DNA of 64,000 nucleotides from Mycobacterium sp. NS-7484 (GTDB lineage: Bacteria > Actinomycetota > Actinomycetes > Mycobacteriales > Mycobacteriaceae). Numbering within the stretch: position 1 is the stretch's first letter; each line of letters starts with the position of its first letter. Made by a program: the position numbers and the translations under genes. The stretch covers positions 44,572 through 108,571 of the forward strand of contig NZ_MBEJ01000121.1 in assembly GCF_001953975.1 (NCBI RefSeq), given 5' to 3'. The notes under the pieces are model-generated. The model worked only from the letters and a program-made list of their open reading frames with translations. It was not told the DNA's origin and searched no databases. This document shows, in pieces, positions 16,087 through 26,105 of the stretch.

Positions 16087-17556
16087 ATGAGTGACGTGCC
16101 GGAGTTGGACGCGGCCGGACTACCCGAAGAGCTGAGTGCCGTCGACCAGCTGTTGCATCGAGGAGAGGCGAATCCGCGCACCCGGTCCGGGATCATGGGC
16201 GTCGAGATCCTCGACACCGCACCGGATTGGGACCGTTTCCGCGCCCGCCTCGACTATGCGTCACGCAAGGTGCTTCGGCTGCGGCAGAAGGTCGTCATGC
16301 CCACCCTGCCCACGGCCGCCCCGCGCTGGGTCGTCGACCCCGACTTCAACCTCGACTATCACGTGCGCCGGGTCCGGGTGCCCGCACCGGGCACGGTGCG
16401 TGATGTTTTCGACCTGGCCGAGGTGGCTTTGCAATCGCCGATGGACATCACCCGGCCGCTGTGGAGCGCCACGCTGGTCGAGGGTCTGGCCGACGGCCGA
16501 GCCGCCACCATCCTGCACCTGAGCCACGCGGTGACCGACGGTGTCGGCGGGGTCGAGATGTTCGCCAGCATCTACGACCTCGAACGCGATCCGGAACCCA
16601 CCGCCGCGGCGCCACTGCCCATTCCGCAGGACCTCTCACCCAATGACCTGATGCGCCAGGGCATCAACCGACTTCCCGGATCGATTGCCGGTGGCGTTCT
16701 TGGCGCGCTCGGTCAGGCCGCCCGAGTGGCGAGCAAGGTCGTGCGCGATCCGGTCTCGGCGGTCAGCGGCGTGGTGGACTACGCGATGTCCGGTGCCCGG
16801 GTGATGAGTCCGGCCGCCCACCACTCACCGTTGTTGCGTCGGCGCAGCTTGTCTTCGCGCTCAGAGGCGATCGACATTCCGTTCGCGGATCTGCACCGGG
16901 CGGCCAAGGCCGCCGGTGGTTCGATCAACGACGCCTATCTGGCCGGGTTGTGCGCGGCGCTGCGGCGGTACCACGACGCCAAGGGCATCCCGTTGGAGAC
17001 GCTGCCGATGGCGGTCCCGGTCAACCTGCGGTCCCAGGACGATCCGGCCGGCGGCAACCGCTTCGCCGGAGTCAACCTGGCTGCACCGATCGGGATCGTC
17101 GACCCGGAAACCCGGATCAAGGCCGTCCGGTCGCAGATGACGAGCAAGCGCGAAGAGCGCGCGATCGACATGGTCGGCTCGATCGCGCCCGTGCTGAGCC
17201 TGCTGCCTGATGCCGTGCTGGAGTCGGTGGCCGGGTCGGTGGTGAACTCCGACGTGCAAGCCAGCAACGTCCCGGTCTACCCCGGCGACACCTTCGTCGC
17301 CGGGGCAAAGATCCTGCGGCACTACGGGTTGGGGCCGCTACCCGGGGTGGCGATGATGGTGGTGCTCATCTCGAGGTCCGGGTACGTCACCGTCACGGCG
17401 CGGTACGACCGGGCCGCCATCACCGACGAGCCGTTGTTCGCACGTTGCCTACTGGAGGGATTCGACGAAGTGCTGGCGCTGGGCGGGGACGGCCGGGCGG
17501 CACCCGCGTCGTTCATTCTCGACGATGCCGCGCCGAAAAAAGGTGTCGGCCAATGA
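16087..17556 (+). CDS. Wax ester synthase/diacylglycerol acyltransferase (WS/DGAT), Rv2484c-like
   Basis: 489 aa, normal WS/DGAT length. The N-terminal part has LSAVDQLLHRGE and PRWVVDPDFNLDYHVRR; the catalytic motif HHxxxDG appears as SHAVTDG, so the first His is Ser while the essential second His and the Asp-Gly are kept. The C-terminal part has NLRSQDDPAGGNRF and PGVAMMVVLIS. The family esterifies diacylglycerol or fatty alcohol with acyl-CoA to make storage lipid. ATG 16087 (after an in-frame GTG) gives the family start; the open frame extends upstream through the tRNA but that part is not coding. The stop overlaps plsC, so acyltransferases of one pathway are coupled. Confidence 0.9.
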   Translation: MSDVPELDAAGLPEELSAVDQLLHRGEANPRTRSGIMGVEILDTAPDWDRFRARLDYASRKVLRLRQKVVMPTLPTAAPRWVVDPDFNLDYHVRRVRVPAPGTVRDVFDLAEVALQSPMDITRPLWSATLVEGLADGRAATILHLSHAVTDGVGGVEMFASIYDLERDPEPTAAAPLPIPQDLSPNDLMRQGINRLPGSIAGGVLGALGQAARVASKVVRDPVSAVSGVVDYAMSGARVMSPAAHHSPLLRRRSLSSRSEAIDIPFADLHRAAKAAGGSINDAYLAGLCAALRRYHDAKGIPLETLPMAVPVNLRSQDDPAGGNRFAGVNLAAPIGIVDPETRIKAVRSQMTSKREERAIDMVGSIAPVLSLLPDAVLESVAGSVVNSDVQASNVPVYPGDTFVAGAKILRHYGLGPLPGVAMMVVLISRSGYVTVTARYDRAAITDEPLFARCLLEGFDEVLALGGDGRAAPASFILDDAAPKKGVGQ

Positions 17557-19172
17557 CTTCAGAACAGGACAAGGTGAGGCCCATGCGGCTGCCCGGCACC
17601 CTGGCCGAGATCGAGGCCAGCCCAGAGGGCCCGGAGATCGGCGCCTTCTTCGACCTGGACGGCACCCTGGTGGCCGGGTTCACCGGAGTGCTGATGACCC
17701 AGGACCGGTTGCGCCGCGGCCAGATGAGCGTGGGGGAGTTCATCGGGATGGTGCAGGCCGGGCTCAATCACCAGCTGGGCCGCTCCGAGTTCGAGGACCT
17801 GATCGGCAAGGGCGCCCGGATGCTGCGAGGAAATTCCCTCAGCGATCTCGACGAGCTTGGCGAACGGTTGTTCGTCAAACATGTGCAGGGGCGGATCTAT
17901 CCGGAGATGCGGGCGATGGTCCGTGCTCACCAGGCTCGCGGCCACACCGTGGTGCTGAGTTCGTCGGCGCTGACGGTTCAAGTCGAATCGGTGGCCCGGT
18001 TTCTGGGTATCGACAACGTGCTGTGCAACAAGTTCGAGACCGACGACAGCGGTCTGATCACCGGCGAGGTGGCCGCGCCGATCATCTGGGGTCCGGGTAA
18101 AGCCCGTGCGGTACAGAACTTTTCGGCAGCCAACGGGATCGACCTGGCCAAGAGCTACTTCTATGCCGACGGGGACGAGGACGTCGCCCTGATGTATCTG
18201 GTGGGCCATCCGCGGCCGACGAATCCGGCCGGCAAGCTCGCCGCCGTCGCGGCGAAACGCGGATGGCCGGTGCTGAAGTTCACCAGCCGCAGCGGCAGCA
18301 GCCCGGTTGCACAACTGCGCACGCTGGCCAGCCTGGCCACCATCCCGACGGTCGCTGCCGGTGCCGTCGGCCTCGGGTTGCTCACCCGGAACAAGCGCAC
18401 CGGGATCAACTTCTTCACGTCGAACTGGAGCAAGCTGCTGATGCTCACCACCGGCATCGAGCTCAACATTCTCGGTGAGGAGAATCTGACCGCTCAGCGT
18501 CCCGCGGTGTTCATCTTCAACCACCGCAACCAGGCCGACCCGATGATCGCGGGCCGGCTGGTCGGCGTCGACTTCACCGGAGTCGGAAAGAAAGAGCTCG
18601 AGCGCAACCCGCTGATGGGACCCCTCGGCAAGGTGATGGATGCGGCCTTCATCGACCGGGACGACCCGGAGAAGGCGGTCGAAGGCCTGCACAAAGTGGA
18701 AGAGCTTGCCCGCAAAGGCTTGTCGATCCTCATCGCCCCTGAGGGCACGCGGCTCGACACCACCGCGGTCGGCCCGTTCAAGAAGGGGCCGTTCCGCATC
18801 GCGATGGCCGCGGGCATCCCCATCGTGCCGATCGTGATCCGTAATGCCGAGGTGATCGCGGCCCGCGATTCCAGCACATTCAACGCGGGGAAGGTGGACA
18901 TCGCGGTGTATCCGCCTATCCCGGTGGATGATTGGACCGTCGACAACCTCGGCGACCGCATCGCCGAGGTCCGCCAGATCTACCTCGACACCTTGGCATC
19001 CTGGCCGCACGACGAGCTGCCGACCTTCGACATCTATACGCGGCCGGCCAAGAAGGTGCCCGCCAAGAAAGCACCCGCCAAGAAATCACCCGCAAAGAAG
19101 GCATCCGCCAACAAGGCTGCGCCCAAGTCGGTCAACCCGAACACCGGCTCGACGGCCGAGGGCCGACCGTGA
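17553..19172 (+). CDS. plsC: HAD hydrolase / 1-acylglycerol-3-phosphate acyltransferase fusion
   Basis: 539 aa, two domains. An N-terminal HAD-IB phosphatase-like domain has FFDLDGTLVAGF (motif I) and YADGDEDVALM (motif III) at about residues 29-220. A C-terminal PlsC domain has NHRNQADPM (the Hx4D motif) and APEGTR. M. tuberculosis PlsC (Rv2483c) has the same architecture. The acyltransferase makes phosphatidic acid from lysophosphatidate; the role of the phosphatase-like part is unclear and could supply dephosphorylation toward diacylglycerol for the adjacent WS/DGAT. The tail is a Lys-rich PAKK repeat (about 30 residues). ATG 17553 overlaps the preceding stop; the stop overlaps the plsB GTG. 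Confidence 0.92.
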   Translation: MTSEQDKVRPMRLPGTLAEIEASPEGPEIGAFFDLDGTLVAGFTGVLMTQDRLRRGQMSVGEFIGMVQAGLNHQLGRSEFEDLIGKGARMLRGNSLSDLDELGERLFVKHVQGRIYPEMRAMVRAHQARGHTVVLSSSALTVQVESVARFLGIDNVLCNKFETDDSGLITGEVAAPIIWGPGKARAVQNFSAANGIDLAKSYFYADGDEDVALMYLVGHPRPTNPAGKLAAVAAKRGWPVLKFTSRSGSSPVAQLRTLASLATIPTVAAGAVGLGLLTRNKRTGINFFTSNWSKLLMLTTGIELNILGEENLTAQRPAVFIFNHRNQADPMIAGRLVGVDFTGVGKKELERNPLMGPLGKVMDAAFIDRDDPEKAVEGLHKVEELARKGLSILIAPEGTRLDTTAVGPFKKGPFRIAMAAGIPIVPIVIRNAEVIAARDSSTFNAGKVDIAVYPPIPVDDWTVDNLGDRIAEVRQIYLDTLASWPHDELPTFDIYTRPAKKVPAKKAPAKKSPAKKASANKAAPKSVNPNTGSTAEGRP

Positions 19173-21541
19173 CGGCCTTGGAGGATTTCCCCAGCTTCAG
19201 CACCACCGATGACGCGCTGGTGCTCGCGTCCGTGTCCTCGGCCGCCGAACTCGAACTGCTCAACGACTGGCTCAAGGCGCACCGGCACGACCATCCCGAT
19301 TCCACCGTCGAGGTGTTGCAGCTGCCGGCCACCGATGAACCTGCGCCCGGGGTGTTGGCCCGGCTGGTCGAGGAACTCGAGGCCGACGAGGACCGGTTGG
19401 TGGTCCCGGTCCGGGTGTTCTGGGTGCCCGGCGGACTGCCCACCCGATTGAAGGTGGTCGGGCTGATCTCCGGTCGCGACACCTACCGTCCGCCCGAGAT
19501 GCTGCAGCGGCGCATCTTGCGCAAGGACCCGTCGCGGGCCCGGATGGTGGCCGGCGAACCGGCCAAGGTGTCGGAGTTGCGCAAGCAGTGGAGTGAGACC
19601 ACCGTCGCCGAAAACCCCAGGGAATTCGCCCGATTCGTGCTCCGCCGGGCGGCCCTGGCGATCGAGCGGGTCGAACTTCGCCTGCTCGGCCCCGAATACA
19701 AGTCGCCGCGGCTGGTCAAACCGGAGATGCTCGACTCGGCCCGGTTCCGGCAGGGCCTCGAAGAGATCCCCGGGGCCACGGTGGAGAAGGCCGGCGAGAT
19801 GCTCGACGAGCTCTCCACCGGATGGAGCCGGTTCTCGGTGGACCTGATTCCCACGATGGGCCGGGCGATCTTCAGCCGCGGTTTCGATCCGCGCATCGAC
19901 TACGACCGCTCCGAGATCGAGTCGATGCGCCATGCGCTGGAACGGCATCCGGCGGTGCTGCTGTTCTCACACCGGTCCTATCTCGACGGCGTGATCGTGC
20001 CCGTGGCGATGCAGGAGAACCGGCTGCCCCCGGTCTACACGTTCGCCGGGATCAACCTGTCTTTCGGCCTGATGGGCCCGTTGTTCCGGCATTCCGGCGT
20101 CATCTTTCTGCGCCGCAAACTCGACGACCCGCTGTACAAGTACGTGCTGCGCCAGTACGTCGGCTACATCGTGGAGAAGCGCTTCAACCTGAACTGGTCG
20201 ATCGAGGGCACCCGGTCGCGGACCGGAAAGATGTTGCCGCCCAAGCTCGGACTGCTGGCCTACGTCGCGAATGCCTACCTCGACGGCCGCAGCGAGGACA
20301 TTCTGCTGCAACCGGTGTCGATCAGCTTCGACCAGTTGCACGAGACCGCCGAGTACGCGGCGTATGCCCGTGGTGGCGAGAAGACGCCGGAGGGGTTGAG
20401 CTGGCTCTACAACTTCATCAAGGCGCAGGGTGAGCGCAACTACGGCAAGATCTATGTCCGCTTCCCCGAGGCGGTGTCGATGCGTGAGCACCTCGGGGAG
20501 CCCAACGGGGCCATCGCTCACGACGAGGCGGCCAAACGGCTGGCGTTGCAGAAGATGGCCTTCGAGGTGGCCTGGCGCATCCTGCGCGCCACCCCGGTCA
20601 ACGCGACCAACCTGGTCTCGGCGCTGTTGCTGGGCGCCCGCGGTGTCGCGCTGACGCTCGATCAGTTGCACCACACGTTGCAGGACTCACTGGATTACCT
20701 GGAACGCAAGAACACTCCGATGACCAACAGCGCGCTGCGACTGCGCACCACCGAAGGGGTGCGCTCAGCCGTCGACGCGCTGTCCGGAGGCCACCCCGTG
20801 ACCCTGGTGGAGGGCGGCCACGAGCCGGTGTGGCGGATCGCCCCGGAGGACGAACTGGAAGCGGCGTTCTACCGCAACTCACTGATCCATGCCTTCCTGG
20901 AGACCTCGATCGTCGAGTTGGCGCTGGCCCATGCTGCCCACGTCACCGATGACCCGCTACAGGCCTTCTGGGATCAGGTGATGCGGCTGCGCGACCTGCT
21001 CAAGTTCGATTTCTACTTCGCCGATTCGGTGGCGTTCCGCGACAACATCGCCGAAGAGCTGTCCTGGTACGACCGCAGCCCGGAAGGCCAGACCGCGGGC
21101 GGCTGGGAAGCCACGGTCCGCGCCGGCGGCGACGGCATCTATGGCATGTTGCGCACCAAGAAGCCGCTGTTGGTGGGTGCCATGTTGCGGCCGTTCTTCG
21201 AGGCCTACGGGATCGTCGCCGACGTGCTCCGCGACGCCCCGCCCGAGGTGGGCGAACGGGATCTGACCAAGCGGGCGCTGGGTGTGGGACGCCAGTACGT
21301 CGCGCAGGGCCGAGTGTGCAGCAACGAGTCGGTCTCGGCGCTGCTGTTCGCCACCGCGCGGCAGGTGGCCGCCGATCAGGGTCTCCTGAGGAGCGGCCCG
21401 GACCTGCGGACGCGCCGGGACGAGTTCCGAGACGAACTGCGCGGCATCGTCGCCGACATGGACAAGGTCGACGAGATCGCACGCGAACAGTTCTACTTCC
21501 GGGAGAAACAGCGCCGCGCGCAGCGATACCGCTCGACCTGA
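19169..21541 (+). CDS. plsB: Glycerol-3-phosphate 1-O-acyltransferase
   Basis: 790 aa, the size of PlsB2-type enzymes. Acyltransferase motif I is FSHRSYLDG (Hx4D), glycerol-phosphate-binding residues follow around FLRRKLDDPLYKYVLRQY, and motif III is SIEGTRSRTGK. The enzyme transfers an acyl group from acyl-CoA/ACP to glycerol-3-phosphate, the first step of phospholipid and triacylglycerol synthesis, at the inner membrane. GTG 19169 overlaps the plsC stop (GTGA); the frame stays open farther upstream but that is plsC territory. Together WS/DGAT, PlsC and PlsB give a nearly complete glycerol-3-phosphate to triacylglycerol route in one operon. Confidence 0.93.
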   Translation: MTALEDFPSFSTTDDALVLASVSSAAELELLNDWLKAHRHDHPDSTVEVLQLPATDEPAPGVLARLVEELEADEDRLVVPVRVFWVPGGLPTRLKVVGLISGRDTYRPPEMLQRRILRKDPSRARMVAGEPAKVSELRKQWSETTVAENPREFARFVLRRAALAIERVELRLLGPEYKSPRLVKPEMLDSARFRQGLEEIPGATVEKAGEMLDELSTGWSRFSVDLIPTMGRAIFSRGFDPRIDYDRSEIESMRHALERHPAVLLFSHRSYLDGVIVPVAMQENRLPPVYTFAGINLSFGLMGPLFRHSGVIFLRRKLDDPLYKYVLRQYVGYIVEKRFNLNWSIEGTRSRTGKMLPPKLGLLAYVANAYLDGRSEDILLQPVSISFDQLHETAEYAAYARGGEKTPEGLSWLYNFIKAQGERNYGKIYVRFPEAVSMREHLGEPNGAIAHDEAAKRLALQKMAFEVAWRILRATPVNATNLVSALLLGARGVALTLDQLHHTLQDSLDYLERKNTPMTNSALRLRTTEGVRSAVDALSGGHPVTLVEGGHEPVWRIAPEDELEAAFYRNSLIHAFLETSIVELALAHAAHVTDDPLQAFWDQVMRLRDLLKFDFYFADSVAFRDNIAEELSWYDRSPEGQTAGGWEATVRAGGDGIYGMLRTKKPLLVGAMLRPFFEAYGIVADVLRDAPPEVGERDLTKRALGVGRQYVAQGRVCSNESVSALLFATARQVAADQGLLRSGPDLRTRRDEFRDELRGIVADMDKVDEIAREQFYFREKQRRAQRYRST

Positions 21542-21557
21542 CCGGACCGGCGGGCAC

Positions 21558-21577
21558 GGCGTGGCGGGCGCCACGCC
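21558..21577 (+). terminator. I-shaped hairpin after plsB
   Basis: GGCGTGGC, loop GGGC, GCCACGCC: a perfect 8-bp stem 17 nt after the plsB stop and 13 nt before the next start. There is no U-tract, but such hairpins are the usual terminator candidates in mycobacteria. It would separate the acyltransferase operon from the membrane protein gene. Confidence 0.5.
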
Positions 21578-21590
21578 ATACCCTTGAACC

Positions 21591-23615
21591 ATGACTTCTG
21601 CCGGCCGGGTGACCGCCTCCAGCGTGCGTAACAGCGCGGTGTGGCCCGTACTGGTCGGTGTCGGCCTGCTCGCCGGAGCGGTGGCGGCGGGTATCGGCGC
21701 GCTGTCGCTGGCCGACGCCCTGACCGCCACCGGCCTGCCCGATCCCGGCCCGGTGACCACCTACGGGTTGCCGTTCGTGCGCGCCGCGGGGGAGATCGCC
21801 GCCGTCGTCGCGGTGGGGGCATTCCTGTTCGCGGCGTTCTTGGCGGCGCCCCAGGCCAACGGCGTGCTCGACGTCGCCGGCTACCGGGCGCTGCGGCTCG
21901 GTTCGGCGGCCTCGGGGGTGTGGACAGTTTGCGCGGCGCTGCTGGTGCCGTTGACGGTCTCCGACGTGTCCGGGCAGCCACTGCTCGAGCACCTCGGTCC
22001 CGCCGACGTGTGGTCGGCGGCGGATCTGGTCGACGTTGCCGCCGCCTGGCGCTGGACGGCGATTCTGGCTGCCGCGGTCACCATTGCCAGCCTGCCGGTG
22101 CTCCGCTGGGGATGGACGCCGGTGCTGTTGGGCGGGTCGCTGCTGACCTTGATGCCACTTGTCCTGACCGGACATTCGTCGGCCGGCGGTGCTCACGACC
22201 TGGCCACCAACAGCCTGTTCATCCACCTGGTGGCCGCGGCGTTGTGGGCCGGCGGCCTGCTGGCCCTGCTGGCCGACGCCATGCGAGGCGGATCCGACGG
22301 CTCGAACACCGCGCTGGCCGCGCGCCGGTTCTCGGCGCTGGCGCTGTGGTGCTTCGTCGCGATGGCCTTCAGCGGTGTGGTCAACGCGTTGGTGCGGATG
22401 CAGCCGGCCGACCTCGTGCACACCACCTACGGCTGGCTGGTGCTGGCCAAGATCGTGGCGTTGACCCTGCTCGGCGTACTGGGGTGGGCTCAGCGCCGGG
22501 TGAGCCTGACCGCCCTGGCCGCCGACCCTGACTCGCGGGGCCCGCTGATCCGGTTGGCGCTGACCGAGGCCGCGCTGTTCGGCGTCACCTTCGGCATCGC
22601 CGTCGGCCTGGGACGGACTCCGCCACCGCCGGAAGGGAGGACCCCGACCGCCGCCGAGGTGGCGATCGGATACGACTTCGCCGGCCCACCGACAGTGACA
22701 CGCATCCTGTTCGACTGGCGATTCGACCTGCTGTTCGGCACCGCCGCGATCCTCGGGGCGGCGGTCTACCTGGCGGCGATGTACCGGCTGCGCCGTCGCG
22801 GTGACGCCTGGCCGGTGGGCCGCACGATCGCCTGGCTGCTGGGCTGCGCCACGTTGCTGTTGACCACCTCGTCGGGTCTCGGTCGCTACATGCCGGCGAT
22901 GTTCAGCATGCACATGATCGCCCACATGTTGCTGTCGATGCTGGTTCCCATCCTGCTGGTGCTGGGGGCGCCGGTGACCCTGGCCCTGCGCGCGTTGCCG
23001 GCCGCGGGCCGCGGATCACCGCCCGGCCCGCGAGAATGGCTGCTGGCCGCGCTGCATTCGCGCGTATCGCAGATCCTGACCCAGCCGATCATCGCGACCG
23101 TGCTATTCGTGGCGGGTTTCTACGGCCTGTATTTCGGCGGCATCTTCGACGCCGCGGTGAGCAACCACGCCGCCCACGTGCTGATGAACGTGCATTTCCT
23201 GCTCTCGGGCTACCTGTTCTACTGGGTGGTCATCGGCATCGATCCGACCCCGCGGCCGATCTCGCACCTGGTCAAGATCGGCATGGTGTTCGCCTCACTG
23301 CCGCTGCACGCGTTCTTCGGCGTGGTGATGATGGGCATGGACACGGTGCTCGGCGAGTCGTTCTACCGCTCACTGCAGCTGCCCTGGCATACCGACCTTC
23401 TCGGTGATCAGCACCTCGGTGGTGGAATCGCTTGGGCTGCAGGCGAAGTCCCGTTGGTGATCGTGATGCTCGCCTTGCTGATCCAGTGGCGCCGCAGCGA
23501 CCAGCGCACCGCGAAGCGCCTGGACCGGGCCGCCGACCGTGACGACGATGCCGACTTGGCGGCGTACAACGCCATGCTCGCCGAGATGGCGCGGCGCGAC
23601 CGTCCCTCGGGCTGA
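21591..23615 (+). CDS. CopD/CtaG-domain integral membrane protein (Rv0102-like)
   Basis: 674 aa polytopic membrane protein. The first half has the CopD copper-resistance arrangement with His in GHSSAGGAHDLATNSLFIHLVAAALWAGGL (about residues 193-222); the second half is a caa3-type CtaG domain with MFSMHMIAHMLLSMLVPILL, SNHAAHVLMNVHFLLSGYLF and a Met/His-rich loop MMGMDTVLGESFY. Such fusions are thought to handle copper for cytochrome c oxidase assembly. Conserved His/Met residues in membrane helices support metal handling. ATG 21591 follows CCCTTGAACC without a strong ribosome binding site. It sits between the lipid operon and a single-strand-binding protein gene. Confidence 0.85.
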   Translation: MTSAGRVTASSVRNSAVWPVLVGVGLLAGAVAAGIGALSLADALTATGLPDPGPVTTYGLPFVRAAGEIAAVVAVGAFLFAAFLAAPQANGVLDVAGYRALRLGSAASGVWTVCAALLVPLTVSDVSGQPLLEHLGPADVWSAADLVDVAAAWRWTAILAAAVTIASLPVLRWGWTPVLLGGSLLTLMPLVLTGHSSAGGAHDLATNSLFIHLVAAALWAGGLLALLADAMRGGSDGSNTALAARRFSALALWCFVAMAFSGVVNALVRMQPADLVHTTYGWLVLAKIVALTLLGVLGWAQRRVSLTALAADPDSRGPLIRLALTEAALFGVTFGIAVGLGRTPPPPEGRTPTAAEVAIGYDFAGPPTVTRILFDWRFDLLFGTAAILGAAVYLAAMYRLRRRGDAWPVGRTIAWLLGCATLLLTTSSGLGRYMPAMFSMHMIAHMLLSMLVPILLVLGAPVTLALRALPAAGRGSPPGPREWLLAALHSRVSQILTQPIIATVLFVAGFYGLYFGGIFDAAVSNHAAHVLMNVHFLLSGYLFYWVVIGIDPTPRPISHLVKIGMVFASLPLHAFFGVVMMGMDTVLGESFYRSLQLPWHTDLLGDQHLGGGIAWAAGEVPLVIVMLALLIQWRRSDQRTAKRLDRAADRDDDADLAAYNAMLAEMARRDRPSG

Positions 23616-23772
23616 GCGGAGTTATCCCCAGCGCGCGTTTCATCCACAGCCGACGGTGTTGTGCGGTCGTCTTCGTGCCCGCTGTCGGGGCGCGGACGGT
23701 CAATGGCTGCGTAAGGCGGTCGCGACGCTTCGGCACCGGGCCGCCGGAATCGATGAAGCGAAAGGAACCCCA

Positions 23773-24222
23773 ATGTTCGAGACCCCGTTCACCATCGTCG
23801 GAAACATCATCACCAACCCGGTCCGGCTGCGGTTCGGCGATCAGGAGCTCTACAAGTTCCGGGTGGCCAGCAACTCGCGGCGGCGCCTGCCGGACGGCAC
23901 CTGGGAGTCCGGCAACTCGTTGTACGTGACCGTCAACTGCTGGGGGAATCTGGCCACCGGCGCGAGCGCCTCGTTGATGAAGGGCGACGCCGTGGTGGTC
24001 ACCGGGCACATCTACACCAGCGAGTACGACGACAAGGAGGGCGTGCGGCGATCGTCGGTGGAGGTGCGGGCCACCGCGGTCGGCCCCGATCTGTCCCGCT
24101 GCACGGCCAAGGTGGCGCCGTTGCCGAGGCCGACGGCCCCCGTGCCCGATCCGGAGCCCGGTGACGTGGAGCATGACGCGGAAACCGAGGTCGACGCGGG
24201 CGACCTGCCACTGTCGGCCTAG
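23773..24222 (+). CDS. Single-stranded DNA-binding protein, secondary paralogue (Rv2478c-like)
   Basis: 149 aa with one OB-fold (residues 1-105): TIVGNIITNPVRLRF, FRVASNSRRR, LYVTVNCWGNLA and GDAVVVTGHIY are typical Ssb strands. The C-terminal tail is Pro/Asp/Glu-rich and ends DLPLSA, without the DDDIPF-type tip that recruits repair partners in the main SSB, matching the actinobacterial SsbB-type paralogue (linked to competence or stress rather than replication). ATG 23773 is preceded by GAAAGGAA. It lies 112 bp before ettA; M. tuberculosis has the same order. Confidence 0.92.
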   Translation: MFETPFTIVGNIITNPVRLRFGDQELYKFRVASNSRRRLPDGTWESGNSLYVTVNCWGNLATGASASLMKGDAVVVTGHIYTSEYDDKEGVRRSSVEVRATAVGPDLSRCTAKVAPLPRPTAPVPDPEPGDVEHDAETEVDAGDLPLSA

Positions 24223-24334
24223 CCATATTCGGCCACGCCTAGGATGGGTCGCGAGCAAGTCGGGCTTGCCGCGCCACGATGCGCGCGCGCCCATCCGACG
24301 TACCTGCAGAGCTTGACGAAAGGCACCTCACGGC

Positions 24335-26008
<1,674 letters not shown>

Positions 26009-26105
26009 CCCGTGACGAGCTAAAGGGCGCAGGGGGGTCGTCGACGCTACTAATGTCGGCTATGCACCAATGCCGGTGTGTGGGCGGAAGTCAGGAGTGA
26101 TCCGT

